Assembly (NCBI RefSeq): GCF_002954265.1
Contig: NZ_PPSL01000008.1
Coordinates: 1-64,000, forward strand
Direction of reading: 5' to 3'
Origin: Flavipsychrobacter stenotrophus
GTDB taxonomy: Bacteria > Bacteroidota > Bacteroidia > Chitinophagales > Chitinophagaceae
DNA length: 64,000 nucleotides
The notes under the pieces were generated by a model, which ran no database searches, was not told the DNA's origin, and saw nothing but the letters and a program-made list of their open reading frames with translations. Within the stretch, counting starts at the first letter, position 1. Each line of letters begins with the position of its first letter. Positions 43,301 through 50,581 of this stretch are shown here, one piece after another. The translations under genes were made by a program, and so were the position numbers.

Positions 43301-45640
43301 CTGGAGAATAGCGAAGAGCTAACGCAGCAATTGGCGGAATGGTTGCACACCTCTGTTGCCAGAATAAAAGAACTCAAGGCGAAAAGGATCTATGAAATAG
43401 GCAGTGGCGCTGGTCAGGTTATGTTTGAGTTGGCTGATGGCATTGACTACTACATGGCTACCGACTATGCACAGGCAGCTATTAATAATATTAGCAGCCG
43501 TCTGGCAGCCGATGATGAAAGATGGAAACATGTAAAGGCGGGTGTTGCTGCGGCCGATGATTTTTCCGCAATTGGTAGTACGCAGCTGGATCTTGTGCTG
43601 ATTAACAGCGTTGCCCAATACTTCCCTAACACCGACTACATGATCAATGTGGTCAGGCAGGCGATTAATCGCCTTGGGCAGGGTGGTTGTCTGTTTATAG
43701 GTGATATGCAGGGCAAGAATTCGCTGGAAATGTACCATGCTATGGACCATTTTCCGCGTGCAGCCGATGCTACTACACTAAGGCAGTTTAATGAAGTAGT
43801 TGAAAACAGAATGAGGATAGAGGAAGAGTTTGTAGCAGACCCGGCGTTCTTCTACCTGCTGCCTCAACTCATTCCGCAAATTACCGGCGTAGATGTACAG
43901 CTGAGGAAAGGACAGTCTGTCAATGAAACGACCAAGTATCACTATGATGTCTGGTTGCATGTTGGGATGCCTGTAGATGTTGTAAAGCCGGTTGTGAGCA
44001 AACTATGGCAAGATTTGACTACTGTAGTACAGGTTGAAGCAATGTTGCAGGCAAACGGTGGAAAGGTAACCGAGATAAAGCATGTGGTCAATTCAAGGAC
44101 AGTAAGAGACCATAAGTTGTTGCAGTTATTACACTCTGCTAATCCTGGTACTAAGGTCAATGACATAAGGGCTGAAGTAGAGAATGCCGTAAACGGAGTA
44201 CACCCTGATGTTTTCTGGGCGCTTGGAGATAAACATGGTTTTAAGGCGCATGTACGGTGGACTACAGATGGCACTGATGGCATGTATGATGTGGTGTTTG
44301 TGCCGGTTGCAGATAAATTGATGGTGCCGGCATATACAATTGAAGGGGATGAAGGTGATATTCATGACTTTGCCAGAACGCCGATTGTAAATAATGAGGT
44401 ACGAGTACCGCAGGAACTCATTGAAACATGGAAGCATAAGCTGAATGAAGTTCTGCCTGCTTACATGGTGCCCGATGAATTTATTGTATTGCAGAAATTC
44501 CCGCTTACGCCAAACGCTAAGATAGATAGAAAGGCATTGCCGAAGCCGCAGGGTAGGAAGGCGCAGGAGCATGGCGCTAAAAGAACAACGCTGACAGCGA
44601 ATGAACAGATAGTATCAGACATATGGCAGGATATTCTTGGGTTACAGGACCTGGACCCGGCAGATGATTTCTTTCAATTGGGCGGACACTCGCTGCTGGC
44701 AGTTAAGGTGATGGTGTCAATTGAAAAGAAAACGGGTAAGCGTTTGCCGATAGCTACTTTGTTTAATAATGCAACAATTGAAAAACTGGCAGCCCAGCTA
44801 TCTGACGAAAAGCCTGCCGAGGTTTGGGATTCGTTAGTGCCTATAAGAACCACAGGAACCAAGGTGCCGATATTCCTGGTACATGGTGGTGGCATGAACG
44901 TGTTATTGTTTAAGTCCGTAGTGGAGTACTTTGATGCAGATCAGCCTGTATATGGCATTCAGGCATTGGGCTTTAATCAAAAGACAGATGTACCGACTAC
45001 CATACAGGCCATAGCTAAAAGGTATGTACAGGAGATTGTAAAAGCCTACCCATCGGGTCCATATGCATTGGCCGGCTACTCACTGGGGGGCTTCCTCGCG
45101 TTTGAAATAGCCAGGCAACTTAAGGCTATGGATAAGGTAGTATCATTCCTGGGCGTAATGGATACCTATGCCGGCAATAATATGTATGTACCGAGCAAGA
45201 CTTCGCGAACAGTAAAGAAGATAGCCAGGCAGTTCAATAAGATACCATTTTATACTAAATCGTTTATTGATAATCCTAAGGAAGCACTGGAGTACCAGCT
45301 ATTGACAGTGCAAAGAAGGTTGCAAAAGGTACAGACCGATGGACCGCTTATCCCTGAGGATACTTTTAATGAGTATGAAGCAGCTATATACAAGAAGTAT
45401 AGCGATGCGCTCGATAACTATGTATTGACGCCGTTGGATATCAAGATCGTCCTGTTCAGGGTAAAGAAGAGAGTATATTTCTTAGATGACCTGGTGACCC
45501 TTGGTTGGGATAAGTTCGCATTGATGGGAGTGAACGTGTATGAAGTTCCCGGAGATCACAAAACCTTCCTGTTTCCGCCTAACAGCAATGAGTTTGCAAA
45601 GGTGATGCAACAGGCATTAGCAAAGGAGACTAAGAAGTAA
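40370..45640 (+). CDS. NRPS: C-A(N-methyltransferase)-PCP-thioesterase
   Basis: This 1756-residue synthetase starts 18 bp after its partner. The C domain (about 20-450) has HHIIGDG at 154-160 and a QREIW-x-SCIIGG start typical of C domains that follow PKS modules. The A domain (about 485-1390) has YTSGSTGQPKG near 641 and Asp687 in FDIAGLE. Pocket residues read D-I-L-Q-L-G-M-I-W with Lys1384, which fits the known glycine code. A methyltransferase (about 935-1345, SAM motif YEIGSGAGQV at 1008) is inserted late in the A domain, the usual place of N-methyltransferases, so sarcosine is the likely unit. The PCP has Ser1441 in GGHSL. The type I thioesterase has GYSLGG with Ser1571 and His1730. It should couple the beta-amino acyl chain to N-methylglycine and release it. 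Confidence 0.95.
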   Translation: MISFIPVDFDPFEEERVIEKITFTNEPQREIWLSCIIGGAEANLSYNESVSLKIEGDLHFGSLRKAVTNLVLRHEALRATVSPNGEQLIIYKDLPVDLDLMDISMMGIEDAMAVFQSFLKKEMNELLDIQEGPLFKMFLHKTGNEEYYLTIIKHHIIGDGWSTGIMLEDLSRMYNAYTKGEQITLAPASQISDYASAQLAFKLTKAYKDTENYWLNLYKGDVPVVDVPTDRVRPAGKTYKGHRIDHPITKQMADQLKSVGAKQGASLVTTLLAAFEVLLYKITRQDDLVVGLPASGQAATGLTNVVGHCVNLLPLRTYIDTALPFTGYLKRRKSEVLDAYDHQRLTFGELIKKLYIARDPSRIPLVPVMFNIDMGMDNSVAFDGLKFKLISNPRDYETFEIYLNATGSKDGIIMEWSYNTDLFDADTINAFNDSYEGILNQIIDTPATTIGELAGEEEDNYERSTDEVAVETSEAVVAVEATANDVYIAPDVTLIKLLEEAVIQYADKPAVRFKTVPLTYKQLNEKADQLSTLLMQKGIGKGDIVAISLDRSVEMLVCLLGVLKAGATYLPLDPEYPLDRTRFMLIDSGARLLITAKEYKYKFLGTTKELIIDEVWASLGIYIRQKPKHEINGSDIAYVLYTSGSTGQPKGVKITHTNLANFLLSMQSKPGITEHDRLLAITSISFDIAGLELYLPLISGATLVLAETDATKDGRLLLYLLEKEKITMMQATPSSWQMLLDAEWQQKFPLKMLSGGEALPGDLAEKLLARGSELWNMYGPTETTIWSTLRNIQAGDKQITIGLPINNTTVYVMDEQGKPVRAGKAGELYIGGMGVADGYLNRPELTEEKFVPDTFSNIPDAKLYRTGDLVKMLPDGQLVCLGRIDHQVKIRGHRIELGEIETIATKQPGIKQAVVVAREDVPNDKRIVAYVTLNDKQDNAGNPSWKDRWDTLYETGAENKQNESGDSSNIDGTLLESLENSEELTQQLAEWLHTSVARIKELKAKRIYEIGSGAGQVMFELADGIDYYMATDYAQAAINNISSRLAADDERWKHVKAGVAAADDFSAIGSTQLDLVLINSVAQYFPNTDYMINVVRQAINRLGQGGCLFIGDMQGKNSLEMYHAMDHFPRAADATTLRQFNEVVENRMRIEEEFVADPAFFYLLPQLIPQITGVDVQLRKGQSVNETTKYHYDVWLHVGMPVDVVKPVVSKLWQDLTTVVQVEAMLQANGGKVTEIKHVVNSRTVRDHKLLQLLHSANPGTKVNDIRAEVENAVNGVHPDVFWALGDKHGFKAHVRWTTDGTDGMYDVVFVPVADKLMVPAYTIEGDEGDIHDFARTPIVNNEVRVPQELIETWKHKLNEVLPAYMVPDEFIVLQKFPLTPNAKIDRKALPKPQGRKAQEHGAKRTTLTANEQIVSDIWQDILGLQDLDPADDFFQLGGHSLLAVKVMVSIEKKTGKRLPIATLFNNATIEKLAAQLSDEKPAEVWDSLVPIRTTGTKVPIFLVHGGGMNVLLFKSVVEYFDADQPVYGIQALGFNQKTDVPTTIQAIAKRYVQEIVKAYPSGPYALAGYSLGGFLAFEIARQLKAMDKVVSFLGVMDTYAGNNMYVPSKTSRTVKKIARQFNKIPFYTKSFIDNPKEALEYQLLTVQRRLQKVQTDGPLIPEDTFNEYEAAIYKKYSDALDNYVLTPLDIKIVLFRVKKRVYFLDDLVTLGWDKFALMGVNVYEVPGDHKTFLFPPNSNEFAKVMQQALAKETKK

Positions 45641-45646
45641 GCCCGC

Positions 45647-45678
45647 GATCAGACAACTTTTTAGAAAGTTGTCTGATC
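45647..45678. terminator. 14-bp perfect hairpin after the NRPS operon
   Basis: GATCAGACAACTTT and AAAGTTGTCTGATC pair perfectly over TTAG, seven bases past the NRPS stop. No T-run follows, so it may act as an mRNA 3' stabiliser or a weak terminator. Confidence 0.7.
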
Positions 45679-45825
45679 CTATAGGTATGTTGCAGAGTAG
45701 CTTATTTCAGATAGAGATATGGGGTGAATTCAGGGGTGATTTGACGTAGCAAGATCGCAACTGTGCCTCCTGCTCAAAACCGGCTCTGATTTATTTATAA
45801 ATTTGAGCAACAACCTTTTCTCTTC

Positions 45826-46716
45826 ATGCAAAACAATTATACAACCGAGCGGCTTATACTCAGTAAGCTGCATATTAGTGATGCGCCCTTTATCTATGAG
45901 CTTGTCAATACACAGGGCTGGATTCAGTTTATTGGCGACAGAAATGTAAAGAACCTTACAGATGCAGAAGGTTATGTGCAGCGGATAAACGACAATCCTA
46001 ATGTTACCTATTGGGTGGTACGCACTAAGGCAGAAGATGTGCCGATTGGCCTGATCACATTGATAAAACGCGACTACCTGGAGCATAGCGATATTGGCTT
46101 TGCATTTTTGCCGGAACATGCGGGCAAAGGGTATGCATATGAAGGAGCCATAGCTGTGTTGAGGGATCTTGCGAACGACCCTGCCCATACCCACTTCGTA
46201 GCGATAATTGTTGGTGATAATACTAATTCCATAAAACTATCAGAAAAACTGGGCTTAAGGTTTAGCCATGAATTTGAGCGGGACGGCGAAACATTGAGCC
46301 AGTATAGAGTGTCGGCAGATAAAGTCCACATCGATCATTTGGTGGAGCATTTCTTTGATGTGTTTACTAATGTTGGTGGCCGTCAACCGAATCTGGATGC
46401 TATACACCATCTGTGTTTACTACAGGCCATTATCGTCAAAAAGATTGGCAATGAAGAGACCGTATATGACCTGGAAGGATTTATAGAGCCGCGGAGAACG
46501 ATACTTACAGATGGTACACTTACTGAGTTTAAGGAATGGGAAGTAAGCGAAGAGACGAAGATAATAGGGCAACTTGCACAGCGACATTCTGCATACAAAA
46601 AGAGCGGCAGGATGAACGGACAGAACTTTGAAGGTGCAGGTAATAAGATGTTCCAGTTTATAAAGACTACAGATGGCTGGAGGATATGCTCTGTGATTTG
46701 GGAGGATGAGGGGTAG
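45826..46716 (+). CDS. GNAT acetyltransferase fused to an NTF2/SnoaL-like domain
   Basis: A 296-residue two-domain protein. Residues about 1-165 are a RimJ/RimL-type GNAT: TTERLILSKL, GFAFLPEHAGKGYAYEGA (acetyl-CoA loop) and NTNSIKLSEKLGLRF. Residues about 170-296 resemble an NTF2-like fold of the DUF4440 type: helix VEHFFDVFTNVGGRQPNL, then strands ending WRICSVIWED. It lies 185 bp after the NRPS operon, in the same direction but beyond a hairpin. N-acetylation of the free beta-amine of the product is possible; it may also be unrelated. Confidence 0.8.
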   Translation: MQNNYTTERLILSKLHISDAPFIYELVNTQGWIQFIGDRNVKNLTDAEGYVQRINDNPNVTYWVVRTKAEDVPIGLITLIKRDYLEHSDIGFAFLPEHAGKGYAYEGAIAVLRDLANDPAHTHFVAIIVGDNTNSIKLSEKLGLRFSHEFERDGETLSQYRVSADKVHIDHLVEHFFDVFTNVGGRQPNLDAIHHLCLLQAIIVKKIGNEETVYDLEGFIEPRRTILTDGTLTEFKEWEVSEETKIIGQLAQRHSAYKKSGRMNGQNFEGAGNKMFQFIKTTDGWRICSVIWEDEG

Positions 46717-46747
46717 GGTACTGTTATTGATTTTAAATTTGATAGTC

Positions 46748-46830
46748 ATGTAATGATGCCGAAGGTATCAGATGTCAATAGCAATATGCGGTCTATTTTG
46801 GAAACGATGCCGAAGGTATCGGATGTTTTC
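46748..46830 (+). repeat. Paired GATGCC-GAA-GGTATC hairpin element, copy B
   Basis: Two GATGCCGAAGGTATC hairpins (46754-46768 and 46806-46820) with ATG-type flanks and a GGAAACGATG lead into the second, as in copies A and C. It lies where the 5' part of the protease fragment below should be. Confidence 0.75.
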
Positions 46831-46858
46831 TGTTGAATTGTAATTCAAAAACAAGCGC

Positions 46859-47011
46859 AGCATATGCAACGCTATGGTGCTGCCCTGCGATGCAGAACCA
46901 CTATTGGGTTGTATTCCGCTGGAGGATATGGATGTACTGATCCATCCGCTCAGGCAGGAATTGATCGTTAATCCTGACCATCCTTATTTTGCGCAGATGA
47001 AAATAATGTAG
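46859..47011 (+). pseudogene. 3' fragment of a clan AA (retropepsin-like) aspartic protease
   Basis: The frame that ends at the TAG of 47009-47011 reads AMVLPCDAEPLLGCIPLEDM and then DVLIHPLRQELIVNPDHPYF. This is the well conserved C-terminal end of small bacterial clan AA aspartic proteases (usual form VVLPDDAEPLLGAIPLEDMD). The rest, including the D-T/S-G catalytic motif, is absent upstream; instead the repeat element of 46748-46830 is there. About 46 codons survive without a stop, so the loss may be recent. No promoter is seen. Confidence 0.75.
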
Positions 47012-47030
47012 AGTTTATAGGAAGCAGCAT

Positions 47031-47423
47031 CTACTCATTGTCCAGCCAATGCCAAAAAGATACGTTGTCACGTAACTCTTTTCCCTCCAGTACATCATCA
47101 GGGAAGCTAATAAGGTCGCTTGGAGCACAATTGCCATCAATGCAGCCAAGTATAAAATCTATATCCGTGTCCAGTGGAGTTCCTGATTCGGCTAAACCTT
47201 TTTCGTCATATATATTCCATACTTCCATTATGAAAGCATAGCCGAAACGTCTGTCCCAGTTGTATTTCGAAAATTCTTCCAGAAAGTGATTTTTTAAATA
47301 AAGTGGTTCTTTCGCTCGTTTTTCATCATAGTTTTCAATCCAAAGTTCAGCATCTTTCATCACCATGGAATAATATCCCATGCTTCTAAACTGTTCTCTG
47401 CATTTTTGCGCCCTATTTGTCAT
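47031..47423 (-). CDS. Acidic small protein of unknown function
   Basis: A 130-residue soluble protein, start placed at the Met at 47423; a longer frame adds 17 residues. It is acidic and helical, with aromatic patches (YNWDRRFGYAFIMEVWNIYDEKG, FWHWLDNE) and no signal. I do not recognise a family. It ends next to the protease fragment and lies upstream of nothing obvious. Confidence 0.5.
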   Translation of the reverse strand: MTNRAQKCREQFRSMGYYSMVMKDAELWIENYDEKRAKEPLYLKNHFLEEFSKYNWDRRFGYAFIMEVWNIYDEKGLAESGTPLDTDIDFILGCIDGNCAPSDLISFPDDVLEGKELRDNVSFWHWLDNE

Positions 47424-47496
47424 TTTTATCTCTTTAATCGCTATGTACTCTCTTACATAAGCTGGCCTTTGCACGTACCTCTTCTAATTCTTTAAA

Positions 47497-47527
47497 AACA
47501 AAACCCGCACTTTAAAAGTACGGGTTT
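47497..47527 (-). terminator. Terminator of rpoD
   Basis: On the minus strand AAACCCGTAC and GTGCGGGTTT pair with one G·T, followed by a TTTTG TTTTT-type run. It lies about 30 bp past the sigma factor stop. Confidence 0.85.
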
Positions 47528-47555
47528 GTAATATAAATAGGATGTGTGTTATTGA

Positions 47556-48425
47556 TTAATTACCCAGGTAAGTCTTCAGTAACTGGCAGCGGCTGGCCGT
47601 GCGCAGTTTGGTGATGGCTTTGTCCTTTATCTGCCTTACGCGTTCGCGGGTAAGAGAGAATTTGTCACCTATATCTTCAAGGCTCATTGGGTTGGCTACA
47701 CCTATACCGAAGTACAGCTTAATAACGTCTCTCTGGCGGTCTGTAAGGGTGCTTAACGACCTTTCTATCTCGCAGCGGAGTGATTCGCCATGGTACAGCT
47801 CTGCATCGGCTGCTACGGAGTTAGGATTTTCCAGTATATCCAGCAGGCTATTGTCTTCGCTGTCTACAAATGGTGCATCTACCGATACGTGGCGGGCAGC
47901 TACGCCCAGTGTTGTTTCTACTTCCTCTGTACCTATATCCAGCAGTTCTGCCAATTCTTCGGTCGATGGTTCCCGCTCAAACTCCTGTTCCAGCTGAGAG
48001 TATGCTTTGCTTATTTTGTTAGAAAGTCCTACTTTATTGAGTGGCAGACGAACGATACGTGATTGTTCGGCAAGTGCTTGTAAAATTGACTGGCGGATCC
48101 ACCAAACTGCGTAAGAGATAAATTTAAAGCCTCGTGTCTCATCAAATCGTTGTGCTGCCTTTATTAATCCTAGATTTCCTTCATTGATCAGGTCACTTAA
48201 AGAAAGTCCCTGGTTCTGATATTGTTTAGCCACAGATACTACGAAACGTAAATTGGCTTTTGTGAGTTTTTCAAGAGCGCGTTGATCGCCCTGTTTGATC
48301 TTAATGGCTAGCTGAACTTCTTCTTCAGGCGTTATCAGGTCTACTTTGCCTATTTCCTGTAAATACTTCTCAAGAGACTGGCTTTCACGATTGGTAATTG
48401 ACTTCGTGATCTTTAGCTGACGCAT
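47556..48425 (-). CDS. rpoD: Primary sigma factor RpoD/SigA, Bacteroidota short form
   Basis: A 289-residue housekeeping sigma factor that starts [11 protein letters not shown], the canonical Bacteroidota N-terminus, so I use Met at 48425 rather than two codons upstream. Region 1.1 is absent. Region 1.2 ([10 protein letters not shown]), region 2 ([52 protein letters not shown]), region 3 and region 4 ([34 protein letters not shown]) are complete. This form recognises TTTG/TAnnTTTG promoters, and one such stands in front of its own gene. Confidence 0.97.
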   Translation of the reverse strand: MRQLKITKSITNRESQSLEKYLQEIGKVDLITPEEEVQLAIKIKQGDQRALEKLTKANLRFVVSVAKQYQNQGLSLSDLINEGNLGLIKAAQRFDETRGFKFISYAVWWIRQSILQALAEQSRIVRLPLNKVGLSNKISKAYSQLEQEFEREPSTEELAELLDIGTEEVETTLGVAARHVSVDAPFVDSEDNSLLDILENPNSVAADAELYHGESLRCEIERSLSTLTDRQRDVIKLYFGIGVANPMSLEDIGDKFSLTRERVRQIKDKAITKLRTASRCQLLKTYLGN

Positions 48426-48505
48426 GGACATTGGCAGAGAGTTGAGTGGTTAGAGATAAACTCAGAGGTTAATGAAAATCAAACAAATAGTGGTGTTTAC
48501 TACAG

Positions 48506-48537
48506 CAAATCTAAGGTTCTTAACAATCCAACCCAAA
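48506..48537 (-). promoter_or_regulatory. Promoter of rpoD
   Basis: TTTG (48534-48537), a 20-bp spacer and TAGATTTG (48506-48513) on the minus strand. Spacing and words fit the Bacteroidota consensus; the leader is about 75 bases. Confidence 0.75.
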
Positions 48538-48678
48538 AAAAATTATGATTGTATTAACGAACTCAATACAATATCCAATGATTTCATTTAAAAATATCTA
48601 TTGAAATGACGAATAAAATTTTGTTTGTAACTTCCTTTTTTTATTATTGCACTCTAAGAAATAAGTGAACAGTCTGTA

Positions 48679-49062
48679 ATGAGTAAGAAGAAAATAATGT
48701 ATTCGGTAGAATTTCCCATTCGTTGCTCCCCGGGAATCTTGTTTGAGTTTTTGTCAACGCCCGTAGGTTTGCAGGAGTGGTTTGCCGATAGAGTGGATCA
48801 GAAGGATCAGAAATTTTTCTTTACATGGAACGGATCGACCGAATGGGCTGAAGTTTTGGAAAATGTTGAGAATGAATTTATTAGATATCGTTGGGAGTAT
48901 TATCCAAGCGATGAGTTCTTTGAGTTCAGTATCGAACAGAGCCCGGTAACCAGCGAAACAATATTAAGAATAACAGATTTTGCTGATAAAGGTGATATTA
49001 AAGACCAGGAGCAACTATGGAGCTCTCAGATCAGCGATCTGAAGCACCGTATTGGTGCATAA
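48679..49062 (+). CDS. START-like (SRPBCC/AHSA1-type) domain protein
   Basis: This 127-residue protein consists of one helix-grip domain: SVEFPIRCSPGILFEFLSTPVGLQEWFADRVD at the start and a C-terminal helix with LWSSQISDLKHRIGA. Length and layout fit the Bacteroidota START-like protein. The ligand is unknown. An 8-bp-period array begins at its stop codon and a strong terminator follows. Confidence 0.78.
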   Translation: MSKKKIMYSVEFPIRCSPGILFEFLSTPVGLQEWFADRVDQKDQKFFFTWNGSTEWAEVLENVENEFIRYRWEYYPSDEFFEFSIEQSPVTSETILRITDFADKGDIKDQEQLWSSQISDLKHRIGA

Positions 49063-49101
49063 TTTGACAGTTCGGCAATTTGACAATTAGTCAATGTGCG
49101 A
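49062..49101 (+). repeat. 8-bp-period array at the stop of the START-like gene
   Basis: Octamers start at 49062, 49070, 49078, 49086 and 49094; two of them are identical ATTTGACA. The first base is the last base of the stop codon. Confidence 0.7.
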
Positions 49102-49138
49102 TGTCCATCTAGGCAGTGATCAACTTTTAATAATTAAA

Positions 49139-49168
49139 GGCTGAGTAGTCGCGACTACTCAGCCTTTT
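49139..49168. terminator. Bidirectional terminator between convergent genes
   Basis: A perfect 26-bp palindrome, GGCTGAGTAGTCG and its complement, followed by a T-run on both strands (TTTTT to the right, AATTAAA to the left). It separates the START-like gene and dps. Confidence 0.9.
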
Positions 49169-49177
49169 TGTTTTATA

Positions 49178-49209
49178 TACAATTGGCTAATTGCCTCATT
49201 GTCAGATTG
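49178..49209 (-). repeat. 8-bp-period array downstream of dps
   Basis: Octamers start at 49178, 49186, 49194 and 49202. In dps direction they read CAATCTGA, CAATGAGG, CAATTAGC, CAATTGTA, three bases after the stop codon. Confidence 0.65.
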
Positions 49210-49212
49210 AAT

Positions 49213-49686
49213 TTATTTCATAAACGCGCTATACATCCACACCAATTTTTCCTGCTGTTTTATGTAGTCGCTCATCAGTGAGTTGGTGCCCTCGTCATTA
49301 GCATCGGCCGACATAGACAGAATTTCACGCTCCAGAGTCAGCAATGTGCTGAATGAATCCAGAACAATGCCTACGGCTTCTTTGCCTTTAGATACATTGG
49401 TCACTTCTTTTATCTCAGATGTTTTTACGTAGTCGCTGAAAGAGTGCAGGGGAGTATGACCCAGCGTAAGGATACGTTCTGCTATCTCATCTACCTTAAG
49501 CAATGCATCGGTATACAATTCTTCAAATTTCAGGTGCAGCTCAAAGAACTTATCTCCTGTAATATTCCAGTGAAAGCCACGTGCGTTAATGTAAAATAAC
49601 TGGTAGTTGCTTAGCAGGTTGTTGAGTTTGTCTGCCAGTTGTTTGCCCTGTTTTTCGTCCAGTCCTATTTGGTTTTTCTTAGCCAT
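49213..49686 (-). CDS. dps: Dps-family ferritin-like DNA-protection protein
   Basis: A 157-residue four-helix protein. Helix A has LLSNYQLFYINARGFHWNITGDKFFELHLKFEELYTDALLKVDEIAERI, which carries the dimer-interface ferroxidase ligands (His of GFHWN, then E/D residues) of the Dps family; the last helices end YIKQQEKLVWMYSAFMK. It should oxidise and store iron and shield DNA under stress. A TACCTTTG box lies 22 bases before the start. Length is normal. Confidence 0.92.
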   Translation of the reverse strand: MAKKNQIGLDEKQGKQLADKLNNLLSNYQLFYINARGFHWNITGDKFFELHLKFEELYTDALLKVDEIAERILTLGHTPLHSFSDYVKTSEIKEVTNVSKGKEAVGIVLDSFSTLLTLEREILSMSADANDEGTNSLMSDYIKQQEKLVWMYSAFMK

Positions 49687-49708
49687 GGTGTGTGTTTGTT
49701 TTGTGTGG

Positions 49709-49716
49709 CAAAGGTA
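49709..49716 (-). promoter_or_regulatory. -7 box of dps
   Basis: TACCTTTG on the minus strand, 22 bases before the start codon. No OxyR or Fur box is evident by eye. Confidence 0.5.
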
Positions 49717-49874
49717 TGCCGTCGCATTCCCTCGCCTTATTGGCTTTTACGATAGTACAATGTGAAAAATAAATATTTCAGTAGCTAAACCGGACTATTG
49801 TAGCAAGGATCGTGTGATTATAAAAGCGAGTCTATAATTACTGTACAATTCCCCCAATAAATATTTCGCAAGGA

Positions 49875-49914
49875 CATTGAGTCATTGAGCAATTAAGCCA
49901 TTGAGCCATTATGA
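49875..49914. repeat. 8-bp-period array before rdgB
   Basis: CATTGAGC-type octamers start at 49875, 49883, 49891, 49899 and 49907. The array differs from 8948-8986 at only a few bases. It ends right in front of the rdgB promoter. Confidence 0.65.
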
Positions 49915-49918
49915 TAAG

Positions 49919-49926
49919 TATCTTTG
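49919..49926 (+). promoter_or_regulatory. -7 box of rdgB
   Basis: TATCTTTG, followed by four C residues and then the ATG at 49931, so a leaderless transcript is expected. Confidence 0.6.
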
Positions 49927-49930
49927 CCCC

Positions 49931-50515
49931 ATGGAACTGGTCATTGCATCTAACAACAAGGGGAAGATAAGAGAGATAAAACCGCTCATTGAAGGGATAG
50001 AAGTTTTATCGCTTCAAGATGTTGGTTTTACCGATGATATCGCGGAACCATTTCACACTTTCGAGCAGAATGCCCTGGCAAAAGCATCGGCAATTAATGC
50101 GTTTACAAAGAAGAATACATTTGCTGATGATAGTGGTATTTGCGTGAATGCTCTTAATGGAGAACCTGGAGTAGACAGTGCACACTATTCCGGCACGCGA
50201 GATGATGAACAGAATTTGCAAAAAGTGCTGAAGGAACTACAGGGCGCAGATGACCGCACTGCCTTCTATAAGGCTGTTATCTGCCTTATATGGGAGGATG
50301 AGGTCTATTACTTCGAGGGAGTATGCGAGGGGCGCATCATAGAGGAAAAGAGGGGAGAAGGCGGGTTTGGTTATGATCCCATATTTGTACCCGATGGTTA
50401 CGATCAGACATTTGCCGAACTGCCGCTCGATATAAAGAACACGATCAGTCATAGAGGCAAGGCAGTAAAGAAGATGGTCGAGTTTTTGAATGCGAAAATA
50501 CCTGCAAGCGCGTAG
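49931..50515 (+). CDS. rdgB: Non-canonical purine NTP pyrophosphatase RdgB/HAM1
   Basis: The 194-residue enzyme hydrolyses ITP, dITP and XTP to keep them out of nucleic acids. It has ASNNKGKIREI at the N-terminus, the FADDSGICVNALNGEPGVDSAHYSG block with the catalytic Asp, FEGVCEGRI, GEGGFGYDPIFVPDGYDQTFAEL and ISHRGKAVKKM. I place the start at ATG 49931; an in-frame TTG ten codons upstream is inside the repeat and the promoter. Its stop codon lies in a GACGCA palindrome. Confidence 0.95.
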   Translation: MELVIASNNKGKIREIKPLIEGIEVLSLQDVGFTDDIAEPFHTFEQNALAKASAINAFTKKNTFADDSGICVNALNGEPGVDSAHYSGTRDDEQNLQKVLKELQGADDRTAFYKAVICLIWEDEVYYFEGVCEGRIIEEKRGEGGFGYDPIFVPDGYDQTFAELPLDIKNTISHRGKAVKKMVEFLNAKIPASA

Positions 50516-50533
50516 ACGCATAATTGCGTCTCC
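50512..50533. repeat. GAGACGCA hairpin, short copy
   Basis: GTAGACGCA-TAAT-TGCGTCTCC, a variant of the hairpins at 2265-2367. It contains the TAG stop of rdgB. Confidence 0.6.
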
Positions 50534-50581
50534 AGAGCGGGTGAGACAGCATATAGTTGTCGATAAACAAACAGATTTTTT

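Noticed and set aside
46859-46990. Small plus-strand peptide in the other frame of the protease fragment
   Set aside because: Its sequence has no likeness to anything, whereas the chosen frame matches a conserved protease end.
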